Source: a virus. From it: a stretch of 64,000 nucleotides of DNA. The stretch covers positions 1 to 64,000 of IMG/VR virus record IMGVR_UViG_3300036939_000049; one strand, 5' to 3'. Below, one piece after another: positions 1 through 9,167 of this stretch. The translations under genes and the position numbers were made by a program. A model generated the notes under the pieces. That model did no database searches and was not told the origin of the DNA. It saw only the letters and a list, made by a program, of their open reading frames with translations. Each line of letters starts with the position of its first letter. Within the stretch, counting starts at the first letter, position 1.

Positions 1-12
1 GCGGATAACGCA

Positions 13-636
13 TCAGCTATAAATATCAAAGTCTTCTACCCGTCTTAGTAACGGCTCTTGTCCACGCACACCGTTAGATTCACCAAGTCTAGAAGTTAAT
101 TGATTTTTAAAATTACCGAATATCATGCCTTTGTTGTTGACCGTATCCAGTGAACGAGATCGCGGAACTTCTCCTTCTAAAAACACAGACTGCATTGGCT
201 CAAACCCTTGCGGAGTTTGTAATCCAGGAATAACAATATTGTGTCCAACGGTAAGCATCAGCAACAAATTATTGGCTATGGTATCGTTGCTGCCCGAACC
301 TGTACCGGGAGCAGAACCCAAACTAGGGGCGGGCTCTTGCTCTAATAATCGACGCTTGAGTTCTGCGACAATTTTATTGTTAGCAATCTTAGCCAGTACG
401 GCTTTCGTACTATCCACAATTAACTTTAGCGGTAGCTCATAAATCTGTCCTAATATTCGAGTAATCTCTGCTTCTTCCATCCACGCCACATCGTCAATCA
501 AGGCGCGACTAACAATTTTTTTACCGTAGTAATCATGCGCTTCATCCCCATTAAATTGTGCTACCCCTTCTAAGTACAAATGCGGGAGCATATTGGCAAT
601 TTGCTCAATGGTTGTGTATTTAAATTGATAAACCAT
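13..636 (-). CDS. Hypothetical phage structural-module protein
   Basis: Unrecognised protein of 207 residues. The N-terminal half is helical and mixed in charge; residues about 100-120 form a Gly/Ser/Pro linker, and the C-terminal part carries a run VPRSRSLDTVNNKG. No signal peptide or membrane segment is visible. It is the last gene seen of the leftward capsid module, and its start overlaps the stop of the next gene by one base, which suggests coupled translation. From its position after the capsid gene it may be a head completion or head-tail joining protein, but this is inference from order only. Confidence 0.6.
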   Translation of the reverse strand: MVYQFKYTTIEQIANMLPHLYLEGVAQFNGDEAHDYYGKKIVSRALIDDVAWMEEAEITRILGQIYELPLKLIVDSTKAVLAKIANNKIVAELKRRLLEQEPAPSLGSAPGTGSGSNDTIANNLLLMLTVGHNIVIPGLQTPQGFEPMQSVFLEGEVPRSRSLDTVNNKGMIFGNFKNQLTSRLGESNGVRGQEPLLRRVEDFDIYS

Positions 637-1112
637 CAGCGAAATCCCCTCCTCGCTCGACCTGCTATTGCACTCAACCTGTCTAACCGCCTTAAGCTAG
701 AATCCGTTCGTCCTATCTTTTGGGCATACTCTTTTGCTGCGGCTAAGCTTCTTACACCTCCTGCATAACTCCTAAATATCTTGGCTACAGACTCACCACG
801 CCTTAAGTGTTGGTCAAGCTTTCCTTGCCCCCGTAAAGCCGCGCTGATATTGGCACGATGTGCCTTACTAAGACGCTTCTTCTTGAACACCGTAAGTCGT
901 CGTTCGCCTGCAAAAGGGGTAGGAACTTTTGGAGCCATCACGCTTCTTGCTTTACCCCAACCCGCAGCTAACGCCCCAACCCCCGCTGTCTGAATTAATG
1001 CGTCTCGAACTTGTCCACCCACGTGACCTGCCGCCCCTCTCGCACGCCGACCTAATCGCCGCATTCTCCTGCGGTTTTTGAATCGTTGAATACGGGCGCG
1101 TATGGGATTCAT
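636..1112 (-). CDS. Small Arg/Lys-rich protein with NUMOD3-like motif
   Basis: Highly basic protein of 158 residues with Arg-rich N- and C-terminal ends and a Gly/Ala-rich patch near residues 25-55. Residues about 75-95 contain KKRLSKAHRANISAALRGQ, which resembles the NUMOD3 DNA-binding motif of homing endonucleases, but no nuclease domain follows. It is one of six such basic proteins scattered through the virion genes here, so a DNA-binding or packaged role is plausible. The function is not known. Confidence 0.6.
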   Translation of the reverse strand: MNPIRARIQRFKNRRRMRRLGRRARGAAGHVGGQVRDALIQTAGVGALAAGWGKARSVMAPKVPTPFAGERRLTVFKKKRLSKAHRANISAALRGQGKLDQHLRRGESVAKIFRSYAGGVRSLAAAKEYAQKIGRTDSSLRRLDRLSAIAGRARRGFR

Positions 1113-1124
1113 AAATTACGCACC

Positions 1125-1406
1125 CTAACTTTTGGTTGTTGTTGTCGTAGTCTTAGTGACAGCCACGGGCGTTACTTCAGACGTAATTACTGTGCCGCCA
1201 CCATACATAGGTGGAGTCCAGTCCTTCTGAACTTTAGGGACAGGTCGCTCCCTTACAAAGTCCGGCTTCCGAAAGTCAGCAGGGATTTGCCCCAGTCGGT
1301 AAGTAAAATAGGCGTCGCTGGGGTAGTAGTTGTACGACGAACCAGATTTAGCGTAAAACCCTTTTTGAATGATAACTATTGCGTTTTCATCATTTAAATC
1401 GACCAT
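1125..1406 (-). CDS. Hypothetical small protein with Thr-rich tail
   Basis: Unrecognised protein of 93 residues ending in a run of Thr and Lys (KTTTTTTKS). It contains several Tyr residues (SSYNYYPSDAYF) and a Gly-rich turn MYGGG, which also occurs near the N-terminus of the basic protein at 4699-5160. It sits 19 bases downstream of the major capsid gene on the same strand. A head decoration or connector part is possible but not shown. Confidence 0.5.
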   Translation of the reverse strand: MVDLNDENAIVIIQKGFYAKSGSSYNYYPSDAYFTYRLGQIPADFRKPDFVRERPVPKVQKDWTPPMYGGGTVITSEVTPVAVTKTTTTTTKS

Positions 1407-1425
1407 TGCAATACTCCGCTACAAA

Positions 1426-2634
1426 TTAAGCTGCACGACTTTGCCGCATTTCAGGCAGATTTAAGACTTCTCTGCTGTACAGTTTTTGGGGCTTCAGGAA
1501 CACCGGTAATACGCTACCAATCCCTTCTGTTTGATCGCGCACCGGACGCATTTGTTTTTCATAGGTAATCACATTGAATCCGGTGGCAAAGTCACCCTCT
1601 ACCGTGGGACCAATGAGCTGCTCACCCATTCCCTTCATCAAGAAGATGATGCGTCCATCATGGGTGAATCTCACCTTGCGCTTCTTCTGTCGCTGAACAC
1701 CGTTTTCCATTACCCAATGGGTTTCGGTGAACTGCTCGTCATTTTCTATATAGCCAGGAAGCTCCAAGCGTTCCATCAAGTCACGTAGCTGATTTTTGGT
1801 AATCATGTCTACGCCTTGGATTACCAATCCCTGCATGTTAACTGTGCTCATCTTTCTCAAGACTGAGCGGCAGTTCATGATTTTGGTGGTAATTCCCCCA
1901 CTCCACATATAGGAATCAGGCTTGCTACCGTCATTGGAATCTTTATAAATTTCATTCCACTCTTGGAGGTCTTCTAGTGGCGTCGCAGTTTCAGACTGAT
2001 CCCATGCCTTAGCTGTACCTGCAAGGCTAGGAGGAAAGTGCGCCAGACGCCCTTGCGGATCATGCCCCCAATCCGCCTCTGGGTCACGATAATCAATGCT
2101 TTGCGAAACGTTAGTCAGAGGGGACACGTACCCGGTAATGTGTCCATACTGTAGGCACTGATACGTGAGAAACTTTAAGGCATCAAATAAAGATTTGGTA
2201 ATGGTTTCGTAATTGCCAAACAACATCTTGGCAAAAGCTGGAGCGGAACCCCGAATTACACCACCATTAGCTGCCACTTCGTCGAAAAACTCGATACCCT
2301 TGGCTTGTGCCATTTGCAGGGCTTTTCGCATTTCGATTTGCTTTTGCTTGTCATACGCGATCGCAAGGGCTACTTCAAATAAACTGTAGGTTAGTTTTCG
2401 TAGTTCACCTTGTTCGATGAGAGGAACTTCTTGACCAACGCCTATCATCTGCGCGATCGGCGCTAACTGCTCAATGTAGTGTTGAAGTTCTTCAAAATCT
2501 TCTATGTAGCGAATATCTACAAATCCAGAAAGATGATCTTCCCGTTTCATGATGGCAGATGCCGTCTCATCAACGGTAATCTGCGACATCCTGTGGGCTT
2601 TATACTCTTCTAATACTGTGGCGATTAAGCCCAT
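1426..2634 (-). CDS. Major capsid protein, lambda gpE-like
   Basis: Protein of 402 residues that resembles the lambda gpE-type major capsid family (HK97 fold), which forms the icosahedral shell. Supporting features are the length, the aligned order of a helical N-terminal half, and a C-terminal beta region with DGRIIFLMKGMGEQLIG followed by a Gly-rich turn (TVEGDFATGF) and VLPVFLKPQ. It is preceded in transcription order by a protease candidate and an acidic scaffold candidate, the usual capsid gene order. The family call rests on pattern and context; another structural protein is less likely. Confidence 0.72.
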   Translation of the reverse strand: MGLIATVLEEYKAHRMSQITVDETASAIMKREDHLSGFVDIRYIEDFEELQHYIEQLAPIAQMIGVGQEVPLIEQGELRKLTYSLFEVALAIAYDKQKQIEMRKALQMAQAKGIEFFDEVAANGGVIRGSAPAFAKMLFGNYETITKSLFDALKFLTYQCLQYGHITGYVSPLTNVSQSIDYRDPEADWGHDPQGRLAHFPPSLAGTAKAWDQSETATPLEDLQEWNEIYKDSNDGSKPDSYMWSGGITTKIMNCRSVLRKMSTVNMQGLVIQGVDMITKNQLRDLMERLELPGYIENDEQFTETHWVMENGVQRQKKRKVRFTHDGRIIFLMKGMGEQLIGPTVEGDFATGFNVITYEKQMRPVRDQTEGIGSVLPVFLKPQKLYSREVLNLPEMRQSRAA

Positions 2635-2671
2635 TTTTCTTTTCTCCTCTCTCCTTTATTCGCTATTTGTT

Positions 2672-3544
2672 TTAGTTAAAAGCAGGGATAAAACTGGTAT
2701 CCGGTCGCAAATTAGACAAATGGTTAATACGAATTCCTTCCCGCCAATAAGGCATGTCTTTGACGTAAATACTGGCTTGCTCAATGGCTGTTAACGCTTT
2801 AGAGTCTGCGTGCATCCAATTTTCTGCGTGGGGATGATAGCCAAGTATTCGAGCAACGGGCATTCCTACGTTGACGCCCACAGGAACTGGGAAAGGCACA
2901 TTCGCTTCTAGCGTTACTGTTCCATCACGCCCGATACTGGCAATCTTGCCAATTCGAGTTAACGGTGCCATACCTTGGGTTGGAGTCTTGGTAACAGTGC
3001 CAGTACTCACTGTTATGACCAAGTTGTAATTCGCTTCAGTATCTTTTGCGAAAACATAGAGTTCCGCGTCTCGGTTGGTCACCATCAAGTGACTACCCAA
3101 ATACGGGTCTTTATGGATAAATTCCCGTAAGTCAATCGCTAACTGAGCAGGGGATAAACCGAAAGTTCCTTCCCACGTGTAAGTAACGTCGTAGCCATTA
3201 ACTTGGAATCGGAAAGTAGCGTTTTGAGTAACACCCGTCAACGCAAGCCGCACCATCGGTTCGATGAAAAAAAGCTCATCACCCTGGGCGAATACTTGCT
3301 CTAATACAAGCTTTCCAGTTTTTTCTAGGAAGGCTTCCTCTACTTTCGATTCAGGTAAGTATGCTCCTCGCCCGTCTTTGAGGAAGCAGACGAATAGGTG
3401 TGACGGGTATTCCCAGTCTCCTCTGCGATTAAGCGAAAGACGATCATCCCTCATAATGGTGACCGCATTGGGGGTGCGCCAACCTTCTCCACGTGCAGCG
3501 GGAGGTGGTCCAGAATAACTATTGCGATGACGAGAAAACGACAT
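2672..3544 (-). CDS. Probable head structural protein
   Basis: Unrecognised protein of 290 residues, rich in beta-prone segments, with a Pro/Gly/Arg-rich N-terminus (SYSGPPPAARGEGWR). It lies between the acidic scaffold candidate and the major capsid gene on the same strand, where phages often place a decoration or minor capsid protein. The segment FRFQVNGYDVTYTWEG and a following helical part have the look of a modular virion protein. No signal peptide or membrane segment is visible. Confidence 0.55.
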   Translation of the reverse strand: MSFSRHRNSYSGPPPAARGEGWRTPNAVTIMRDDRLSLNRRGDWEYPSHLFVCFLKDGRGAYLPESKVEEAFLEKTGKLVLEQVFAQGDELFFIEPMVRLALTGVTQNATFRFQVNGYDVTYTWEGTFGLSPAQLAIDLREFIHKDPYLGSHLMVTNRDAELYVFAKDTEANYNLVITVSTGTVTKTPTQGMAPLTRIGKIASIGRDGTVTLEANVPFPVPVGVNVGMPVARILGYHPHAENWMHADSKALTAIEQASIYVKDMPYWREGIRINHLSNLRPDTSFIPAFN

Positions 3545-3562
3545 AATCTAAAAGTTGAAAAT

Positions 3563-4687
3563 TTAATTGCGACCTAGCATGTGCAAAATATTGCGACGCG
3601 CTTGAACTTCTAGGGCGTCTATTTCGCTTAGCTCCTCAGCGCTAAACTCAGCCTCATGACTCAGCATCTGAGGCGAGTAAAGCGGTGTACCACCTTCCGC
3701 AAACTCAGCAAACATCTCAATCGTTCGCGCTTTGTGCGCTAACTCCGAGGCATAATCTGTGCCATTTTGCTCACAGCACATCGAAAAACCCGCAAAGCGA
3801 TCGCGTTCAGATTCCCAGCGCCCAAATTCCCGTTCAAACACGGCATAGGGCATAACGCCCATTTGCACTAAATCTGAAGCCTGCCGCTCCAAATCATCTA
3901 AAGCTTCACTGACATCTTGAGTGGTACGGGCTTGACTGAACTCTGCTTGCAGACGCTGATTTTGGCGGCGCTGATATAAGACTTCTTCTTCTAGAGCACC
4001 CACCGCGTCAACAATGGGGTCATCGTAGTAGTCTTCATCGTCGCCTTCGTACCCGCCCATCAAGACGTAGTAGTCCTCTTCAATGCCTTGATATTGCAGA
4101 GCAATTTCATCAAAGAGTTCTTCGGCTTGTTCCTCGGAGATTTCTCCGTTTTCAAAGAGTTCCTCAATGGCATCGCAGTCATTTTCTAGTTCCGCGATCG
4201 CGACATCGACGACCTCATCAAGTTCTTCAGGAGAAAGCTGCTCCAAAATAGCAATACCTTCTTCTTCAACTTCCTCAAGATCGTCTTCGTCTAACTCTTC
4301 GTCATCATCAAGAAGTTCATCTTCCGGGATATCTTCTAGGTCGGCTACTTCATCAAGAAGTGCTTCTAAATATTCCCGTTCGCTTTGGTAAAGGTCTTCG
4401 GCTTCCTCTTGAGTAAGAATACCTTCCTCTACGTCATCCAAGAGAGAGGCTTCAACAGTTCCAAGAATATCCTCAAGGGCTTCAATATCTCCCTCAAGCG
4501 CTAGTTCCTCAATGATGCTGTCGCCTTCTTCCTCTTCTTCGGGACTGAGTTCCTCGTAATACTCATCCTCAATCTCTTCGTATTCTTCCAGATTAGGACT
4601 GACAACAGCGGCATCAAAATTAGCAGTGCGAGAGAAAGTAGCTAACTTATTTTGCAAATGAGTTGATCGTCTATCGTGAAATTGCAT
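3563..4687 (-). CDS. Very acidic protein, scaffold candidate
   Basis: Protein of 374 residues. Residues about 30-230 are dominated by Asp, Glu, Leu and Ile with several uninterrupted acidic runs and helical heptads; the last 140 residues are a more ordinary helical region ending ARRNILHMLGRN. Located between the protease candidate and the major capsid gene, it fits an internal scaffolding protein that would line the procapsid and be removed before DNA packaging. An acidic mimic of DNA, or a partner for the neighbouring basic proteins, is the main alternative. No enzyme motif is visible. Confidence 0.55.
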   Translation of the reverse strand: MQFHDRRSTHLQNKLATFSRTANFDAAVVSPNLEEYEEIEDEYYEELSPEEEEEGDSIIEELALEGDIEALEDILGTVEASLLDDVEEGILTQEEAEDLYQSEREYLEALLDEVADLEDIPEDELLDDDEELDEDDLEEVEEEGIAILEQLSPEELDEVVDVAIAELENDCDAIEELFENGEISEEQAEELFDEIALQYQGIEEDYYVLMGGYEGDDEDYYDDPIVDAVGALEEEVLYQRRQNQRLQAEFSQARTTQDVSEALDDLERQASDLVQMGVMPYAVFEREFGRWESERDRFAGFSMCCEQNGTDYASELAHKARTIEMFAEFAEGGTPLYSPQMLSHEAEFSAEELSEIDALEVQARRNILHMLGRN

Positions 4688-4698
4688 AAAGCATCACC

Positions 4699-5160
4699 TT
4701 AATCAATTGGAATTGAGCGAGGTGCTCCTACTGATGCGCCACCCGTGATAGGAATGTTTCTTCTCGCTCGTTTACCAGCATTTCTACGACGCTTAGGTGC
4801 GATTCGTTCAGCCGCTCTATTCAAGCCAATTGCCGCTCTGCCGCCCACATTGGCAACGCTGTTACCCGCACCAGTCATCCCCCCAGCAATGCCTCTACGC
4901 ACATGTCCAATATCTGCACCTAATCTGCGCGTGTTAAGCCCTATACGACCTCCTGGCAGGCGTCCATAACGAGAAGCTGCAAGTCCTGCGGCTGCTACAC
5001 CAGCTAAACCCCCAATCCGAGCTGCACGACCTGCTGTAGTGCGACCTAAAATTGCGCTACCTTTCCCTTTTCCGCGACGACCACGGCCTCGTCTCCGAGC
5101 AAAATTAGCCGTACCGCCACCGTACATCGCATACGCAGCTTGCGCCATTGTTATTGCCAC
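4699..5160 (-). CDS. Small Arg/Gly/Ala-rich basic protein
   Basis: Protein of 153 residues with a strongly basic composition. Near residues 20-60 are an Arg/Gly run (RRRGRGRRGKG) and a Gly/Ala-rich, weakly hydrophobic stretch (GLAGVAAAGLAASRYG). The C-terminal part has KRRRNAGKRARRN. It overlaps the protease candidate by 10 bases and lies just before the acidic scaffold candidate, so an electrostatic partnership or packaged DNA-binding role is possible. Function unknown. Confidence 0.55.
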   Translation of the reverse strand: MAITMAQAAYAMYGGGTANFARRRGRGRRGKGKGSAILGRTTAGRAARIGGLAGVAAAGLAASRYGRLPGGRIGLNTRRLGADIGHVRRGIAGGMTGAGNSVANVGGRAAIGLNRAAERIAPKRRRNAGKRARRNIPITGGASVGAPRSIPID

Positions 5161-6116
5161 AAAGCATTCCTCCTAAATTTCCGTTTAATTTGGCAGCGTT
5201 TAAATGAGGCAAGGGTTGACGCCCTTGCCATTTGGACAGGCTTTTGCACTAATGCTTGTGCTTTACTTTTTGAATCGGGTGCGCCTGATGCTGGAGCCTG
5301 TTCCTCAGTCATGGGTTCAGACAAGCCCACTGTGTTTGAAAGCTTTGCCATCAACCCTTCCAATGCCTCAACCTGCAATTGTTCTGGGTCACGTCCCTGC
5401 AATTCTTCGTCTGATGCCATCGAGATTTGAGATGCCATCTCCCACCACATATTGAAGTGTTCGCTAGCCTCCTCATACGCAGCATCTTCATCCCAAGACT
5501 CTTGTTCTGCTTCGTCCCAAGTCAGGGCAAACTTAGCGGACTGTGATGTCTTTTTTTTGAAAATTCTCAAACCCGGAATTGCCGGCGTTGGTGTCGCTGA
5601 GATCTCTTTAATTACATCAACAGCAACGTCTAGTCCTGGTGATAGGGTAGAAATAACACCATCTGTGATTTTTTGGACGACATCTTTACCCTTCCCTACC
5701 AAGCGATCCGCAAAAATCCCTAACTTGCCAACAAGGTGTGGTAAGCCGGGAACATCTTTTGGACGCACTTTGCGAACCTCTAAGTGCCCGTCTAAGTCGC
5801 CAATGGTTGACCACTGCGTTTTCTGGTGGTCGGTAAGCCAAGGAATTCGATTGCCTTTGCTAAACCATGTATTTGTATTTTCAGCAATAGACAGCACCCT
5901 ATCTTTCGAGAAAAAATGAGGGCGTCCCATTGAATCTTCGTGGTGCCCTTCGACAAGAACCAACGCCTTTTTGACCGCGATCGCGTCCTCGCCTTCTGGC
6001 TCAAATGCAGAGGCGTCTAACAATGCAGACTCAAAATAGCGAACGTCTTCTCGTCGTCGCGGCGTAGAGACGGATATCCGATCTCTACCCTTTCCGCGCT
6101 TGGTAAGGGTAGCCAC
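5151..6116 (-). CDS. Prohead protease candidate
   Basis: Protein of 321 residues with a GTG start. Residues 50-180 follow the pattern of phage capsid-maturation serine proteases: a beta strand LVLVEGHH, His97 in WLTDHQK as possible catalytic base, then GVISTLSPGLD (Ser156 or Ser159 as nucleophile) and VIKEISATPTPAIPG, the usual strand leading to a Pro-rich exit. The last third is helical and acidic, then basic, and may act as an internal scaffold. It is the first gene of the leftward capsid operon. The catalytic assignment is inference from motif spacing. Confidence 0.55.
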   Translation of the reverse strand: MATLTKRGKGRDRISVSTPRRREDVRYFESALLDASAFEPEGEDAIAVKKALVLVEGHHEDSMGRPHFFSKDRVLSIAENTNTWFSKGNRIPWLTDHQKTQWSTIGDLDGHLEVRKVRPKDVPGLPHLVGKLGIFADRLVGKGKDVVQKITDGVISTLSPGLDVAVDVIKEISATPTPAIPGLRIFKKKTSQSAKFALTWDEAEQESWDEDAAYEEASEHFNMWWEMASQISMASDEELQGRDPEQLQVEALEGLMAKLSNTVGLSEPMTEEQAPASGAPDSKSKAQALVQKPVQMARASTLASFKRCQIKRKFRRNALWQ

Positions 6117-6156
6117 AATGGTTACTTCATAAGGATTACACCAGCTATGCTACCTT

Positions 6157-6230
6157 TGTGTATAGGACGACGAAACTGTTAGTGTAAAGACTCTACCGTT
6201 TGTGCAAAATACACACCACTTGTGCAAAAT
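6157..6230. promoter_or_regulatory. Iterated operator at divergent promoter
   Basis: Between the leftward protease gene and the rightward XRE gene, TGTGCAAAAT occurs at 6201-6210 and again at 6221-6230, with a related AGTGTAAAGA at 6181-6190 and TGTGTATAGG at 6157-6166. The last three copies are spaced exactly 20 bp apart, two helical turns, so bound proteins would sit on the same DNA face. The most likely binder is the adjacent XRE protein, which could switch the capsid operon. Confidence 0.5.
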
Positions 6231-6474
6231 GCGCGGCATTCAAAACCCTTTAGTCAATGAACAGCAGAGAGTAGACTTTTTGCAAAAGGTATCTCGAAAC
6301 CTAAGAATTGCTAGAGTGTCGGCAAAACTAGACTCTCAATGTAAGGCGGCTGAAGTAGTAGGTTGCTCTCGCGATCGCATCACTAGAGCTGAAGGGGGAA
6401 AAGACATTAAAATCTCAGATTTACTGGAGTATGCGATCGCGTATGGTTGTGATATCAAAAAGTTTTTTGAGTAA
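6229..6474 (+). CDS. XRE-family HTH regulator
   Basis: Small helix-turn-helix protein of 81 residues from ATG 6229; a GTG at 6202 would add nine residues, and neither start has a clear ribosome site. The helix region LDSQCKAAEVVGCSRDRITRAEGG fits an XRE fold with recognition helix around SRDRITRAE. The DNA before it carries repeats at 20-bp spacing that overlap this start, so autoregulation and control of the divergent capsid operon are likely. It ends two bases from the convergent basic protein gene. Confidence 0.65.
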   Translation: MRGIQNPLVNEQQRVDFLQKVSRNLRIARVSAKLDSQCKAAEVVGCSRDRITRAEGGKDIKISDLLEYAIAYGCDIKKFFE

Positions 6475-6476
6475 CA

Positions 6477-6908
6477 CTAAGGTAATCGTCCTCGGTCGTA
6501 GTGCCTTGTGTTTCTCAAGTTATACGCTCCTTGATGCGTATCTCGATAATGATCCCACGCATTCCAGTTCTTGCGCGATCGCGATCTTCCTCCGGGCTTT
6601 CCTAGCCGAACCGTGCGTTCAACTAAGGGAGAAGCAGGGTAGTACTCACGCCCTTTACCAGGTACGTGAACAATAGCACCGCTATGCACGACTCTTGTAA
6701 TAGGCTTGATGCTAGAAATACGGGTAGATTGAACAGACGCAAAAGGTTGTGACTGAATACTGGAAGCTTTGAGATGCGATAGTGGCAGGGATTTTCGCGC
6801 TAAAGTCACGCTACCAGCTACTAGCCCAAGAGCACCGACACCAATTCCTAGTAACGGTAAATTCCGCCGTTTGCGTTGTTGTTTTTTATGATTCCGTAGT
6901 AGCGTCAT
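6477..6908 (-). CDS. Basic protein with one hydrophobic segment
   Basis: Protein of 143 residues. A basic N-terminus (NHKKQQRKRRN) is followed by a hydrophobic Gly-rich segment of about 20 residues (LPLLGIGVGALGLVAGSV) and a basic Tyr/Arg-rich tail. The topology could be a short membrane anchor or a buried hydrophobic helix of a virion protein. It is divergent from the next gene (21-bp gap), whose N-terminus has the same basic-then-Gly-rich-hydrophobic plan. Function unknown. Confidence 0.5.
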   Translation of the reverse strand: MTLLRNHKKQQRKRRNLPLLGIGVGALGLVAGSVTLARKSLPLSHLKASSIQSQPFASVQSTRISSIKPITRVVHSGAIVHVPGKGREYYPASPLVERTVRLGKPGGRSRSRKNWNAWDHYRDTHQGAYNLRNTRHYDRGRLP

Positions 6909-6929
6909 AGATATATATTTTTTGTCAAT

Positions 6930-7697
6930 ATGCTATCCAGTCCTTTCGCTAGGCAACGAGTCCGACAATTACAACAACTAGCTCGATACCATCAAAGAGC
7001 AGAGTTTGCCTTTGGTAGACGTAAACGCCAGAAAGCAAAAACCAGGCGTCGGCTCATGGTAAGTGCAGGGATACTGGGTGGGGGATTAGGGCTGACAGGT
7101 CTAATCGGAACGCTAGCAAAACGAGGCAGTAAAAGCAGTTCGAGTATTTCATCCCCTACAATATCCAGTGTAAGCCCAAAGAATATAACCAATCAATCTT
7201 CAGTATCTAGTGTAGGTACATCGAGGCAAAAGACCCCAAGTCTACCAAGCCAAAAATCAAAATCTATAGAATTTGAGCCTATAGCAATCAAACGAGCAAC
7301 AGGCGCAAGAAAAAGAGAGATTAAAGCCCAGATTGTTGCAGAGCGAAAAGCTGCTTATTTAGGCGGAAAAACAGTAGCTGACATTAAAAGGAACAAGAAA
7401 AAATATCGCAACACCCAGAATGTATTAAAGCGTCGAATAGCCTTAGGCGGCGAAGGAAATGCATTAAGGAATTTACAGTCAGAACGTCAAGATATAAGGC
7501 GCGCTATTGCCAATCGAGAGTATAGCAATAGAAAAGAACTTAGGAAACTAGGACGTAATTATGCAAGAACTAGCGAAAAAATTACTAATGCCAAGACAGA
7601 TGTCAGTCGAAGGCGCAATTCTGATTGGCACCGTCGCCTAGACGCCGCCGAAGCTTATTTAATAGCCAATGGGAGAGGCGCGAAAAAAACCTATTAA
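6930..7697 (+). CDS. Large basic protein, portal-linked
   Basis: Protein of 255 residues, very rich in Arg and Lys. The N-terminus holds a basic run (GRRKRQKAKTRRR) and a Gly-rich hydrophobic stretch (SAGILGGGLGLTGLIGTL), followed by a Ser-rich linker and a long basic helical region. Its stop codon overlaps the start of the portal gene (TAATG), so the two are probably translated together. A packaged DNA-binding or portal-associated role is possible; no known family is recognised. Confidence 0.55.
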   Translation: MLSSPFARQRVRQLQQLARYHQRAEFAFGRRKRQKAKTRRRLMVSAGILGGGLGLTGLIGTLAKRGSKSSSSISSPTISSVSPKNITNQSSVSSVGTSRQKTPSLPSQKSKSIEFEPIAIKRATGARKREIKAQIVAERKAAYLGGKTVADIKRNKKKYRNTQNVLKRRIALGGEGNALRNLQSERQDIRRAIANREYSNRKELRKLGRNYARTSEKITNAKTDVSRRRNSDWHRRLDAAEAYLIANGRGAKKTY

Positions 7698-9139
7698 TGA
7701 CATATTCTTACTTTCCTCACAGAGCGCCTCGAAAGGGTAATGTTCTTCGGCATCCGACAAGCAGTGCGATGTCGGCAGGTTTGTATAGCAACCCGATCGC
7801 GCGACTCACCGCCGAAACCGTACAAGAGCTAAGCTGGCGTCCGGCAAAGGATAAACTGCGGGGGAAAGACTTCAAAAAACACACCTTGGATGATTACGCC
7901 GAGGTGCTGTTACTGGATGAAGTTATTAAATTTTGTTTTAAGTTAGTTGAACTGCGGGCCCGTGAAGCGTTTGGGACATACTCTCACGGCGATGAGAAAA
8001 TTACTGAATTTATCCGAGGAACCATCGCTGACATGGATGGAACCTTAGAGGAATTCGTAGGTATCGCCTGTGCGATCGCGTTTTACTTCGGTTTTTTTAC
8101 CGCAGAGATTGGTTGGAAATATAACACTCCTGGGTTTTACAAGCAGATGCGCTTAAAGCAGTTGCTGCCACATTCACCCTTAACCACACGCTTCAAGGGT
8201 AATCGTGATGGTTTGTTCAGGGTTGTTGATCGATCTGGTGGCGGGAAAGCAATTGAAATTCCTTACCAGAAGTGCATTCATTTGGTTAATCGCGACCCAG
8301 TTGACCCGACCAGTCCTTATGGGAATGGTGCAGGAGCAACGACGGTAGGCTTATTTAAAGCCAAGAGAACTTGTCTTAGTGAGTGGATTGTTGCTGGGAA
8401 AAATCAAAGCTCTGGTTTGTGGATCGTTCAAGCTAACACGTCTGATAGTGTTGTACTCACTGACCATAACGGTCGAGCACTGCAAGAGAATGGACGCGAT
8501 CGCGTAGTCAGTGCAATTGAAAATGCCCGTTCTCAGCTAGAAGACTTTGACAAAAACAATTTTCTTGTGATGGACAAAGCTTACAGCATTAATTGGCAGG
8601 CAATGCCCACCGATACAGCTTTCTTTCAGACGGTGCTTGATGGTATTGACAGGCGACTATTTATGTCGATGAATGTGCCATACCTCGTGGCTAACGAAGG
8701 TGTTGGAGGTGGATTTGGGTATTCAGGTGTAGCTTCACTACAAAGTATTAATTTAGATAGTCAGATTAGCGCCATTGTTAAACAGGTGCGCGACCAGATT
8801 CTTGAAAAAATCGTCAAGCCTTTACTATTTAGGAATTTTGCCCTCAAGCCTAAGCAAGGCTGGGGCAAGTTTGATGTGGAGAAAACTAACGACCCAGGTC
8901 AGGCCGGTGCGAAAATTCAGAATATACTTGCGGCTGTAGGTGCGGGCGCGTTGCCGCTCGATAATAGCGTTAGCAATATGTTGCGTGACTTACTGGGGCT
9001 ACCTAATCAGACCGAGGAGGAACGCCTCATCGCCATTCAAAAAGCCGTGGAAGTTCAACAAGCACAGCAAAACGGTGGTCAGCAACCTGCGGAACCCACC
9101 CCAAATGGCGATGAAGCGACAAAACAAAATTATCCCTGA
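7697..9139 (+). CDS. Portal protein, DUF935/Mu gp29-like
   Basis: Protein of 480 residues from ATG 7697, chosen because it overlaps the previous stop (TAATG). It matches the layout of phage portal proteins: an early helical region (LDEVIKFCFKLVELRAREAF), a middle beta region ending IEIPYQKCIHLVNRDP, the segment SPYGNGAGATTVGLFKAKR typical of the portal wing, a helical stem (ISAIVKQVRDQILEKIVKPL) and a Gln-rich tail. The dodecameric portal would form the DNA gate at one capsid vertex. The neighbouring terminase is not seen here. Confidence 0.75.
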   Translation: MTYSYFPHRAPRKGNVLRHPTSSAMSAGLYSNPIARLTAETVQELSWRPAKDKLRGKDFKKHTLDDYAEVLLLDEVIKFCFKLVELRAREAFGTYSHGDEKITEFIRGTIADMDGTLEEFVGIACAIAFYFGFFTAEIGWKYNTPGFYKQMRLKQLLPHSPLTTRFKGNRDGLFRVVDRSGGGKAIEIPYQKCIHLVNRDPVDPTSPYGNGAGATTVGLFKAKRTCLSEWIVAGKNQSSGLWIVQANTSDSVVLTDHNGRALQENGRDRVVSAIENARSQLEDFDKNNFLVMDKAYSINWQAMPTDTAFFQTVLDGIDRRLFMSMNVPYLVANEGVGGGFGYSGVASLQSINLDSQISAIVKQVRDQILEKIVKPLLFRNFALKPKQGWGKFDVEKTNDPGQAGAKIQNILAAVGAGALPLDNSVSNMLRDLLGLPNQTEEERLIAIQKAVEVQQAQQNGGQQPAEPTPNGDEATKQNYP

Positions 9140-9158
9140 TGTACACGAAAAGTTTACA
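9140..9158. repeat. 19-bp palindromic repeat, copy 1
   Basis: TGTACACGAAAAGTTTACA starts one base after the portal stop codon and lies before the next start. It is a member of the dispersed TGTAMAC-N5-GTKTACA family also found at 13247, 27069, 27843, 29605, 41108, 47572 and 47786. Confidence 0.6.
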
Positions 9159-9167
9159 CGCCTCTAA

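Noticed and set aside
4167-4391. Ser-rich plus-strand frame
   Set aside because: It is the complement of the acidic Glu/Asp codons of the scaffold candidate.
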